22,653 nt of DNA from GCA-2862585 sp036340235 (GTDB taxonomy: Bacteria; Bacteroidota; Bacteroidia; Flavobacteriales; UBA7312). Both the position numbers and the translations under genes were made by a program. The notes beneath the pieces were generated by a model that saw only the letters and a list, made by a program, of their open reading frames with translations, was not told the DNA's origin and made no database searches. Each line of letters starts with the position of its first letter. Position 1 is the first letter of the stretch. Below, one piece after another: positions 7,512 through 15,010 of this stretch. The stretch lies in the NCBI GenBank assembly GCA_036340235.1, contig JAYYZE010000022.1, positions 1 through 22,653 of the forward strand, given 5' to 3'.

Positions 7512-8990
7512 ATGAAAAAAATATTAGTAGCCAATAGGGGAGAGATTGCCCTTAGAGTCATGCGCTCAGCTAAAGAGATGGGCATACAAACGGTAGCCAT
7601 TTTTTCAGAGGCCGATCGATTATCTCCTCATGTAAGATATGCTGACCAAGCAGTGTGTGTAGGTCCGCCACCTTCTTCCAAATCGTATCTCAACATTGAT
7701 AAAATCGTAGAAGTATGCCATTCACTAAACGTTGATGCAATACATCCAGGTTATGGATTTTTATCAGAAAATGCTGAATTTGCTCGTCGCTTGCAAAAAG
7801 AAAATATTACTCTTATTGGACCCAGTGCTTCCGCAATGGAAATGATGGGCGATAAGCTCAAAGCCAAAGCTACAGTAAAGACTTATGATGTACCGTTAGT
7901 TCCTGGAACAGACGAAAAAATAACCGATGTAAGCAAAGCCAAAGAAATTGCTAACCAAATTGGCTACCCCATTCTCATTAAGGCCGCCGCAGGTGGTGGT
8001 GGTAAAGGCATGAGGGTAGTGAAACACGCTGATTCCTTTGAAGAACAAATGAAACTAGCTGTTAGTGAGGCAAGCTCTTCGTTTGGTGATGGCTCTGTAT
8101 TTATTGAGCGTTATGTGGCATCACCTAGACACATCGAAATACAAGTATTGGCAGATGGTCACGGAAATGTCGTTCATCTCTTTGAACGTGAATGTTCTAT
8201 TCAAAGAAGGCATCAGAAGGTTATCGAAGAGGCCCCATCCTGTGTGTTAACCCCACAACTCAGAGATGAAATGGGAAAGTGCGCTGTGGATGTCGCTAAA
8301 TCATGTCAATACTTAGGAGCAGGAACGGTAGAATTTCTTCTCGATGAAAACAAGCGTTTTTATTTTTTGGAGATGAATACGAGACTTCAGGTTGAACACC
8401 CTATTACTGAACTGATAACTGGGGTGGACTTAGTCAAAGAACAGATAAACATAGCTAAAGGTTTTCCACTTTCTTTTAAGCAGGAAGATTTAAGCATCAA
8501 TGGTCATGCTATTGAGGTGAGGGTCTATGCCGAAGATCCCTCAAACAATTTTGTGCCCGATATTGGTGTTCTTAAAACGTATAAATTGCCTGAAAGTAAT
8601 GGCATTCGAGTAGATAATGGTTTTGATGAGGGCATGGAAATTCCCATCTATTACGATTCTATGATTTCTAAACTTATTGCATATGCCGATTGCCGAGAAG
8701 AAGCAATAAGCAAAATGAAAAGAGCCATTGCTGAATACACAATTGTTGGAGTGAAGACAACCTTGCCATTTGCTGACTTCGTAATGAAAAATGAACACTT
8801 TATCTCTGGCAACTTCGACACCCATTTCATAAACAACCATTTTTCATCCGTCAATTTAACACAGTCTGTCGAAGAAGAAGCTCAAGTAGCATCGATATTA
8901 GCAAAACAAATTATCGAAAAAAAGAATGATAGCCATATGGGCATTTCGACTAAAAAAAGTCAAAGTCTGTGGAAGGTGAATAGGTCTTAG
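7512..8990 (+). CDS. accC: Biotin carboxylase subunit of an acyl-CoA carboxylase
   Basis: A 492-residue ATP-grasp enzyme that carboxylates biotin on a carrier protein using ATP and bicarbonate, the first half-reaction of acetyl- or propionyl-CoA carboxylase. The start MKKILVANRGEIALRV is the classic biotin carboxylase N-terminus. The glycine-rich ATP loop KAAAGGGGKGM occupies residues 157-167. The metal ligands correspond to E287 and E295 in EMNTRLQVEHP, and the catalytic arginine to R337 in EVRVYAEDP. It is about 45 residues longer than E. coli AccC and resembles the PccA core, but has no biotinyl-lysine (AMKM) domain, so a separate carrier protein is needed. Whether it serves acetyl-CoA or propionyl-CoA carboxylase cannot be decided here. 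Its stop directly abuts the stop of the convergent sugar transferase gene. Confidence 0.9.
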   Translation: MKKILVANRGEIALRVMRSAKEMGIQTVAIFSEADRLSPHVRYADQAVCVGPPPSSKSYLNIDKIVEVCHSLNVDAIHPGYGFLSENAEFARRLQKENITLIGPSASAMEMMGDKLKAKATVKTYDVPLVPGTDEKITDVSKAKEIANQIGYPILIKAAAGGGGKGMRVVKHADSFEEQMKLAVSEASSSFGDGSVFIERYVASPRHIEIQVLADGHGNVVHLFERECSIQRRHQKVIEEAPSCVLTPQLRDEMGKCAVDVAKSCQYLGAGTVEFLLDENKRFYFLEMNTRLQVEHPITELITGVDLVKEQINIAKGFPLSFKQEDLSINGHAIEVRVYAEDPSNNFVPDIGVLKTYKLPESNGIRVDNGFDEGMEIPIYYDSMISKLIAYADCREEAISKMKRAIAEYTIVGVKTTLPFADFVMKNEHFISGNFDTHFINNHFSSVNLTQSVEEEAQVASILAKQIIEKKNDSHMGISTKKSQSLWKVNRS

Positions 8991-10394
8991 TTATTTCCCC
9001 CTTCCTTCCAATATAATGAGTATGGTGTGGATCATGATTTTTAAATCAATGAAAAGAGACATGTTTTCAATATAAAGAATGTCATACTTTAAACGCTCTA
9101 ACATTTCATCCACGTTTTCTGCATAGCCGTATTTAACCATTCCCCATGATGTTATGCCGGGCTTTACTTTATAAATGTGCTTATAGTGTGGTACTTTTTC
9201 AAGAATTTGCTTGGCATAAAATTCTCTTTCAGGACGTGGGCCTACAAAGCTCATTTCTCCAATTAGCACATTAAAAAACTGAGGAGTTTCATCTAATCGT
9301 ATTTTTCGCATAATACGCCCCCAATTAGTGACTCTACAGTCGGTTTTGCTAGAAAGTTTAGGACCATCTTTTTCGGAGTCAACATACATGGACCTGAATT
9401 TGTAAATGTTGAATTGTTTGCCATACTTTCCAATTCGTTTTTGTTTGTAAATGATAGGTCCCGGTGAGCTAAGCTTTACCAAGATAGCACAAATGACAAA
9501 CATGGGAAGGAAAAGTGTTATGGCGATGACGGAAAATACAAAATCCAAAAGTCGTTTGATGATATATTGAGTGGGTGTCTGAAACTTATGTTTTATTTCA
9601 ATAAGCGGAGTTCCAAGAATTGAATTGATTTTTACCGTTCCAGAAAGGATGTCGTACATATCAGGTATAACTTTGATGTTGACATTCACAAACTCCAAAT
9701 CATTGATTATTTTCTCAATTTTATTATGTTCGGATGTTTCAATGGCAATGATGATGTCCTCGATATTATATTGACTTACAATTTTATTAATTTGATTGTA
9801 TTCCCCAAGATGAGGAATCATTTTTTCAAGCTTATAGGACGGTTTTTTTTCAATGCTTAAAAACCCTTTAACAATATGTCCGCTTGATTTTTGTTCATTG
9901 TCTAAATCATGAAATAGTTTTATTGCCTTTTGATTACTTCCAATGATTAAGGTGTTAAATCCGATGACTCTGTTGTGTATTTTGTTGGCTGTGTAGCTAG
10001 TAAGTGCAAAACGTAGCATAGCACTAAACCCAAATTGTAAACAGAAAAGAGCTAAGAACGAACTGTAATATTGTTTATAATTTAGGATTATGTCGTCTAT
10101 AAGTACGGCAAAAAACAAAATAGTAACACCCAATAATGTAGTTGTAAATAGTTGATATATTTCACTGAGTCGTGATTTTCTGTAAATATTTGTGTAATTA
10201 CCAGACAATGCAAAAAGCACCACCCAAAATATATTGATGATTAGTAAACTAATTATTCTGTCTTTATTTAGAAAAAAGTATTCTGACTGATCCAAATATA
10301 CTGTTCTGTAGTAAAGAAATAGCAACCAAGAAACGGAGGCGCTCAGCAAATCCACCAACACATATTTTATAGTATGATTTAGGTTATTCTTCAT
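8991..10394 (-). CDS. Polyprenyl-phosphate sugar-1-phosphate transferase
   Basis: A 467-residue initiating glycosyltransferase of the WcaJ/WbaP-like group, which moves a sugar-1-phosphate from a nucleotide sugar to undecaprenyl phosphate at the inner membrane to start a surface polysaccharide. Residues 10-130 hold four hydrophobic membrane segments. Residues about 145-250 form a nucleotide-binding-like middle domain (NTLIIGSNQKA). A hydrophobic re-entrant segment (about 285-308) precedes the catalytic bacterial sugar transferase domain, which has YKFRSM (331-336), RLDETPQ (366-372), GEMSFVGPRPE (379-389) and KPGITSWG (411-418). The sugar specificity is unknown. Its ATG overlaps the upstream lipoprotein gene by 11 bases, so the two are co-transcribed with the Gfo/Idh gene. 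Confidence 0.92.
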   Translation of the reverse strand: MKNNLNHTIKYVLVDLLSASVSWLLFLYYRTVYLDQSEYFFLNKDRIISLLIINIFWVVLFALSGNYTNIYRKSRLSEIYQLFTTTLLGVTILFFAVLIDDIILNYKQYYSSFLALFCLQFGFSAMLRFALTSYTANKIHNRVIGFNTLIIGSNQKAIKLFHDLDNEQKSSGHIVKGFLSIEKKPSYKLEKMIPHLGEYNQINKIVSQYNIEDIIIAIETSEHNKIEKIINDLEFVNVNIKVIPDMYDILSGTVKINSILGTPLIEIKHKFQTPTQYIIKRLLDFVFSVIAITLFLPMFVICAILVKLSSPGPIIYKQKRIGKYGKQFNIYKFRSMYVDSEKDGPKLSSKTDCRVTNWGRIMRKIRLDETPQFFNVLIGEMSFVGPRPEREFYAKQILEKVPHYKHIYKVKPGITSWGMVKYGYAENVDEMLERLKYDILYIENMSLFIDLKIMIHTILIILEGRGK

Positions 10395-11220
10395 AAACTA
10401 ATCTAATATTGTCTAAAGAAAACGTATTTTTTTCTAGCGAGGTGTCGCGGGCCATTCCAAAAAATAATTTGAAACTTTGAGCATTGGCATAATTGGATAT
10501 AGTTTCTGACAGAGAGATATATATTTTGTTCCAATTTTCTTTTGGGTTCAAATACATAATAGAAGTTTTGTTTACTTGGTTGGCGAAATTAACATAAAAT
10601 CCAACGACTAAAGTGGAGTTGCATTTATAATCCATTTCCAAATAGGTTACTTTGTCGCTAGCAAGATTCAAATCGTTCGTTGTGCATTCAAAAATTTCGC
10701 CATCTAAACCATCAATTTCTACCATACCGTAGTAGTTACCAAAGGCACTATTTGAGTTGTCGTATATTTTTTGTATTTCATGATTTAAAGAGTCCGATGA
10801 AATCATAAGTTTGGTTCCTACATTTTCAAAGTTTTCTTCAAAGGGGAAGTTGTTGATAGAGTAGTTAACTTGAGGGACTAATTGTATACTTTTTCCGGTT
10901 TCAAGGATGGTGTCAATTTGAAAACTTGTAAAAAAAGGATATTTTTCTCTGCTGGCACTGATGCCGTTTTTTTTAATCCCAGCATCAATTATAATAATTT
11001 TTGAGCCACTTTTTAAAACCGGCAAGTATGCAGGTAAAGGAAAGATACCCAAAAACTCACTATCTACATATACCCATGCATCACTAATTTGCTGTGTATG
11101 ATTGCCATCAACCGTTATATCCCTAATTTCAATTAAGGCTGGAGTATCCTCAATGGGATTAGACAATTCACATGCAGTCAAAAAACAGATTGTCAAACAA
11201 AATAAACTCAATTTCATCAT
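10384..11220 (-). CDS. Lipoprotein of unknown function
   Basis: A 278-residue lipoprotein: the signal peptide ends in the lipobox LTAC with the lipidated cysteine at residue 17. I recognise no characterised family. Residues about 25-110 look like a small beta domain (DAWVYVDSEFLGIFPLPAYL). Residues about 123-278 look like a jelly-roll, carbohydrate-binding-type domain that begins FPFEENFENVG and ends FSLDNIRLVYEE, a DNIxL ending common in such folds. It sits between a Gfo/Idh oxidoreductase (27-base gap) and the sugar transferase (11-base overlap), which suggests a role in surface glycan display or binding. Start could be either of two adjacent ATG codons (11220 or 11217). The gene is real; the function is inferred from context only. 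Confidence 0.8.
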   Translation of the reverse strand: MMKLSLFCLTICFLTACELSNPIEDTPALIEIRDITVDGNHTQQISDAWVYVDSEFLGIFPLPAYLPVLKSGSKIIIIDAGIKKNGISASREKYPFFTSFQIDTILETGKSIQLVPQVNYSINNFPFEENFENVGTKLMISSDSLNHEIQKIYDNSNSAFGNYYGMVEIDGLDGEIFECTTNDLNLASDKVTYLEMDYKCNSTLVVGFYVNFANQVNKTSIMYLNPKENWNKIYISLSETISNYANAQSFKLFFGMARDTSLEKNTFSLDNIRLVYEE

Positions 11221-11247
11221 TACTAAAACGATAATTTTAGGTTTGTA

Positions 11248-12246
11248 TTACACCATATTCAATCGCTGACTGATGGTTATTTTTTCCATAATTTGTTCAG
11301 CTATTTGCAAAGCCATTAAGCCATCGTTAATAGTAACTTCGGGTTCTGAGTCATTAATAATGCAGTGGTGCAAGCTAACTAGTTCGTCCATAATAGCATT
11401 GTTATCCTCAATTTGAGGTACTTCAAAATAAATTTGCTTTTTGATTTTCTTTTTTCCAATATCTAAGACCATGGCTAATGGATCTACCTTATCATTGGCT
11501 TTTACGTTTTTAAGTCGAATTATTTCGGTTTTTTTGTCGAGCAGGTCAATAGAGATGTAGGCGTCATTTTGAAAAATACGTGTTTTTCGCATATTTTTTA
11601 GAGATATTCGACTGGCAGTTAGATTACACACACAGCCATTATTAAATTCTATTCGAGCGTTTGCAATATCTGGGCTGTCACTGACAATAGAAACTCCCGA
11701 TGCGTGAATGTTTTTCACTCCTGATTGTACTACTTTTAGCATAATGTCAATATCGTGAATCATTAAATCTAGAACAACGCTTACGTCAGTACCTCTTGGA
11801 TTAAACTCGGCTAATCGATGAGTTTCTATAAAAAGAGGGTTTTTTATATAGTCGTTGGCCTTTACAAATGCCGGATTAAAGCGCTCAACATGACCGACCT
11901 GCACTTTTACCTTTGCTTCATGAGCTAATTTTAATAATTCCTCTGCTTCTTGGAAGATTTGGGTAATTGGTTTTTCGATAAACACATGAGTCTTTGATTT
12001 GATGGCTTTTATGGCATGCTCATGGTGTGAGATAGTTGGGGAAACAATATTTACAACGTCAGCATCACCAATTAAATCATCTACGAATTTGTAGGCTTTT
12101 ACTCTGAATTTTTTAGTAACCGCCTTGGCTATATCTTTATCGGGTTCGTAGAACCCAACAAGTTCAAATTGTTGGCTTAACTTTTGTATAATATTCAAGT
12201 GAATTTTACCTAAATGCCCCGCTCCAATTACTCCAATTTTTAACAT
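11248..12246 (-). CDS. Gfo/Idh/MocA family sugar oxidoreductase
   Basis: A 332-residue NAD(P)-dependent oxidoreductase. The Rossmann motif GAGHLG is at residues 8-13, the EKP motif at 91-93 and the substrate-side DLMIHDID at 160-167. The segment VGHVERFNPAF (117-127) followed by a histidine-containing THRLAEFNPRGTDV stretch resembles the UDP-GlcNAc 3-dehydrogenases (GnnA type) that help make 3-amino sugars for lipid A; this subassignment is my inference from remembered family features. It heads an operon with a lipoprotein and an initiating sugar transferase, consistent with nucleotide-sugar chemistry. It is divergent from pcm, with a 62-base gap. A near-match to the -7 promoter consensus (TATTTTAG on the minus strand, 12262-12269) lies 15 bases upstream of the ATG. 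Confidence 0.88.
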   Translation of the reverse strand: MLKIGVIGAGHLGKIHLNIIQKLSQQFELVGFYEPDKDIAKAVTKKFRVKAYKFVDDLIGDADVVNIVSPTISHHEHAIKAIKSKTHVFIEKPITQIFQEAEELLKLAHEAKVKVQVGHVERFNPAFVKANDYIKNPLFIETHRLAEFNPRGTDVSVVLDLMIHDIDIMLKVVQSGVKNIHASGVSIVSDSPDIANARIEFNNGCVCNLTASRISLKNMRKTRIFQNDAYISIDLLDKKTEIIRLKNVKANDKVDPLAMVLDIGKKKIKKQIYFEVPQIEDNNAIMDELVSLHHCIINDSEPEVTINDGLMALQIAEQIMEKITISQRLNMV

Positions 12247-12293
12247 GATGTGGTATTTTGGCTAAAATAGAATTTTTATGTGTAACAAAAGAG

Positions 12294-12301
12294 TATTTTT
12301 G
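12294..12301 (+). promoter_or_regulatory. TAnnTTTG promoter core for pcm
   Basis: TATTTTTG is an exact -7 match and ends only 7 bases before the pcm ATG at 12309, the same very short distance as at the BatA-type gene. It also shows that the upstream TTG at 12258, which would extend the frame, is an unlikely start because it lies before this element. Confidence 0.45.
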
Positions 12302-12308
12302 GCGCTCA

Positions 12309-12953
12309 ATGAACGATCACTTTAGACATCAAGGGCTTCGTCTTAAGCTAGTTGATACAATTCGACAAAAAGGCATTACCGACGAAGGTGTTTTAGCTGC
12401 CATTTCGAAAATACCAAGACACCTTTTTTTAGATCCTGCATTTGTAAATTTTGCTTACCAAAATAAAGCATTTCCCATTGCAGCTGGTCAAACTATTTCG
12501 CATCCATACACAGTTGCCTATCAATCTCAATTACTGAACTTAAAACCACGAGAAAAGGTGCTGGAGGTAGGTACGGGTTCTGGTTACCAAACGGCAGTTC
12601 TTTTGGAAATGAAGTGTCAGGTGTTTACCATTGAAAGACAAAAAGAATTGTATCTGAAAACCAAGGGTTTAATGCCTAAGTTGGGCTATCAGTGTATGTT
12701 TTTTTATGGAGATGGCTACCAGGGCTTACAACAACTTGCTCCCTTCGATAAAATTATTGTAACCGCTGGGGCAACGTTTGTTCCTCATGCCTTAAAAGAT
12801 CAACTCAAAGTAGGAGGTAGGATGGTTATTCCGGTGGGTGACCGTCATTCTCAAAAGATGTTACTAATCACTAAATCATCGTCAAGTGAGTACCAAGAGC
12901 TTGAGTTGGATGAATTTTCATTTGTGCCACTTTTACCCAAAAAAAGCCAATAG
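12309..12953 (+). CDS. pcm: Protein-L-isoaspartate O-methyltransferase
   Basis: A 214-residue SAM-dependent methyltransferase that repairs proteins by methylating L-isoaspartyl residues. The N-terminus (RHQGLRLKLVDTIRQKGI), the GQTISHPYTVA substrate segment (residues 60-70), SAM motif EVGTGSG (86-92) and the later IVTAGATFVPHAL and GGRMVIPVG stretches are all typical. The frame is open 17 codons upstream to a TTG at 12258, but the family N-terminus aligns with ATG 12309 and a promoter core lies just before it, so I choose 12309. The next gene starts 32 bases downstream and has its own promoter-like element. Confidence 0.93.
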   Translation: MNDHFRHQGLRLKLVDTIRQKGITDEGVLAAISKIPRHLFLDPAFVNFAYQNKAFPIAAGQTISHPYTVAYQSQLLNLKPREKVLEVGTGSGYQTAVLLEMKCQVFTIERQKELYLKTKGLMPKLGYQCMFFYGDGYQGLQQLAPFDKIIVTAGATFVPHALKDQLKVGGRMVIPVGDRHSQKMLLITKSSSSEYQELELDEFSFVPLLPKKSQ

Positions 12954-12958
12954 TTTAT

Positions 12959-12966
12959 TACTTTTG
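12959..12966 (+). promoter_or_regulatory. TAnnTTTG promoter core for hydroxyacyl-CoA dehydrogenase gene
   Basis: TACTTTTG followed by CAA, ending 19 bases before the ATG at 12986, in the short gap after pcm. It is an exact -7 consensus match without an obvious -33 TTG. Confidence 0.45.
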
Positions 12967-12985
12967 CAACAAACAACTAAACAAG

Positions 12986-13876
12986 ATGAAACATATCGGT
13001 GTCATTGGAGCTGGAACCATGGGAAATGGAATAGCTCATGTTTTTGCTTTGAGTGGCTACTCTGTAAAGCTTATAGATCTTTCTGAAAAGGCTCTAGAGA
13101 ATGCCCTTTCCACTATTGAAAATAATTTGAATAGAATGCTTTCGAAAGAAAAAATTTCGAAGGATGAGAAAGACAAAACATTAGCCAATATTGTGACCTC
13201 TACGGATTTAGCTACTTCCGTCAAAGGATTGGATCTAGTGGTTGAAGCTGCTACCGAAAACATGGAAGTCAAATTGAAAATTTTTAGTCAGCTAGATGAT
13301 TTGTGTGATCAAGACACCATATTAGGTACAAATACGTCTTCTATTTCTATTACCAAAATTGCTTCAGCAACCACACGACCTGATAAAGTAATAGGCATGC
13401 ATTTTATGAATCCTGTTCCTGTTATGAAATTGGTTGAAGTAATTCGGGGCTATGGTACAAGCGATAGGGTGACTAAGACTATTATGGACGTTTCAAAAAC
13501 CTTAGGAAAAGTCCCTGTTGAAGTCAATGACTATCCTGGATTTGTTGCCAACCGTATTCTTATGCCAATGATAAACGAAGCTATTATTACCCTTCATGAG
13601 GGCGTAGCGGGTGTGGAGGAAATAGATACTGTAATGATGTTGGGCATGGCGCATCCTATGGGACCACTATATTTAGCCGATTTTATTGGTTTGGATGTGT
13701 GTTTATCAATTTTGGAGGTGATGCACGACGGTTTTGGCAATCCAAAATACGCTCCATGTCCGTTGTTGGTTAACATGGTAACCGCCGGTAAGTTAGGGGT
13801 GAAATCGGGAGAAGGATTTTACGATTATTCCGATGGCCCACGCAACAAAAAACTATCGAAACAATTTGTGAAATAA
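12986..13876 (+). CDS. 3-hydroxyacyl-CoA (3-hydroxybutyryl-CoA) dehydrogenase
   Basis: A 296-residue NAD-dependent dehydrogenase that oxidises L-3-hydroxyacyl-CoA (or reduces acetoacetyl-CoA), as in beta-oxidation, aromatic degradation or butanoate metabolism (hbd/paaH/mmgB type). The Rossmann motif GAGTMG is at residues 8-13. NTSSISITKIA holds the substrate-contacting serine. The catalytic pair is H139 in GMHFMNPVPVMKLVE and E151 in the same stretch. The C-terminal domain shows GFVANRILMPMINEA, HPMGPLYLADFIGLD and KSGEGFYDY. It is a stand-alone short enzyme, not the fused FadB type. The gene ends 3 bases before the stop of the convergent DUF4294 gene. Confidence 0.93.
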   Translation: MKHIGVIGAGTMGNGIAHVFALSGYSVKLIDLSEKALENALSTIENNLNRMLSKEKISKDEKDKTLANIVTSTDLATSVKGLDLVVEAATENMEVKLKIFSQLDDLCDQDTILGTNTSSISITKIASATTRPDKVIGMHFMNPVPVMKLVEVIRGYGTSDRVTKTIMDVSKTLGKVPVEVNDYPGFVANRILMPMINEAIITLHEGVAGVEEIDTVMMLGMAHPMGPLYLADFIGLDVCLSILEVMHDGFGNPKYAPCPLLVNMVTAGKLGVKSGEGFYDYSDGPRNKKLSKQFVK

Positions 13877-13879
13877 CGT

Positions 13880-14455
13880 TTATTCAATGATTCCTTTTTG
13901 TTTGGCGTCTTGAATGATGTATTCTATCCATTTGTCTTCATCTACCGAATTAGGCTGAAAGGGAGTTTTTAGGTTGTTGTCATATAATTTTGCTAGTCCT
14001 TGCCAAAAGAAAGCATGAATACGCCCCTTGTAATCTTTTATAATGTCATATGTGCTTATGCCTGTTTCTCTATAAATCAGTTTGGAAAGAATTCGACCTT
14101 CCCATCGACTGAGTTTTTTTAAATCTTCAGCTAGGTAATTTTTTGCCCATTTTTCGGTTGCTTTTAGGTATGCTTTTTTTTTCCGCTTTTTAGGTATATT
14201 TTCTAGGTCTGTCAATACGCTATCTAACTTATCAGAAGCAAATTTAGCATATGGATATACTTTTAAGGTTTTGTATTTCAATCGTTTAAAATATCTCTCG
14301 TCCTCTTTATTTTTGAAGCGTAGAATACTCACTTCCTGAATCTCAGTCAAAACAAGCGTATCATTTCTGTCAAAATACATTTCTTTGATGATAAATGTAT
14401 CACTTTGCGCTAAACAGAAAAATGGAAAAAAAGCTATTATAAAAACTAGTTTCAC
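13880..14455 (-). CDS. DUF4294 protein, secreted, unknown function
   Basis: A Bacteroidota-specific protein of the DUF4294 family, 191 residues if it starts at GTG 14455. That start gives a clean signal peptide (MKLVFIIAFFPFFCLAQ); an in-frame GTG at 14485 would add 10 residues and lies closer to rimM, so the start is not settled. The mature part is basic and helical (KKRKKKAYLKATEKWAKNYL, then LSRWEGRILSKLIYRETG and a GRIHAFFWQGLAKLYD segment). No catalytic motif is evident. It follows rimM by 12 or 42 bases on the same strand, so it appears to be the last gene of an rpsP-rimM operon, an odd place for an exported protein. The function is unknown. Confidence 0.85.
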   Translation of the reverse strand: MKLVFIIAFFPFFCLAQSDTFIIKEMYFDRNDTLVLTEIQEVSILRFKNKEDERYFKRLKYKTLKVYPYAKFASDKLDSVLTDLENIPKKRKKKAYLKATEKWAKNYLAEDLKKLSRWEGRILSKLIYRETGISTYDIIKDYKGRIHAFFWQGLAKLYDNNLKTPFQPNSVDEDKWIEYIIQDAKQKGIIE

Positions 14456-14497
14456 AGTACTAACTATAACGTAGAAGACATACACTTGATTATCTTC

Positions 14498-15010
14498 CTA
14501 AAACAAATCTAATAAACCAAAGGGTGTTTGAATATGAATTTCTCTCTTTTCTTTGTCAATCGTTTTGATGATTTGGTCGACGATTGGTACCAAAATCTCT
14601 TTTTCATGAAATTTAATAATGTATAGACTTTGGGCCTTGTTTTCTTGAATACCTATGACTTTTCCGACTGTGCCATGACTTTCATCAATTACTAGAAAGT
14701 CTAAATGCGATGAAGTGTGCGATTCATCATCTGGTAATAAATTAATGGGAATATAAATTTCTTTTCCAATCAAATTGTTGGCTTCCTCCTCGGAGTTTAT
14801 ATCCTCAAAATTTATAAGGGCAGTATTGTTGTTTTTGAATTTTATGTAAGTGAAAAAGTAAGGAATTAGGTTATTGTCAATATCGATAAAGATATGATCT
14901 AACTTTTTTAAAAAAGAAAAAGAGCTAATACCAACCTTTATATTAAGCTCTCCTTTATAACCATGTTTCTTACTTATTATACCTAGTAAGAAACCGTTTT
15001 CTTTTTTCAT
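14498..15010 (-). CDS. rimM: Ribosome maturation factor RimM
   Basis: A 170-residue 30S maturation factor that binds uS19 and assists assembly of the 30S head, in the cytoplasm. The N-terminal RimM domain carries the glycine-rich GIISKKHGYKGELNIK (residues 10-25), and the C-terminal PRC-barrel half includes HLDFLVIDESHGTVGKVIGI and the ILVPIVDQIIKTID strand pair typical of the family. Its ATG shares one base with the rpsP stop (TAATG), so translation is probably coupled. The rpsP-rimM order is conserved in many bacteria. Length is normal. Confidence 0.95.
   Translation of the reverse strand: MKKENGFLLGIISKKHGYKGELNIKVGISSFSFLKKLDHIFIDIDNNLIPYFFTYIKFKNNNTALINFEDINSEEEANNLIGKEIYIPINLLPDDESHTSSHLDFLVIDESHGTVGKVIGIQENKAQSLYIIKFHEKEILVPIVDQIIKTIDKEKREIHIQTPFGLLDLF

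Noticed and set aside
12258..12308. Earlier TTG start for pcm
   Set aside because: The family N-terminus begins at ATG 12309 and a promoter core lies between the TTG and that ATG.
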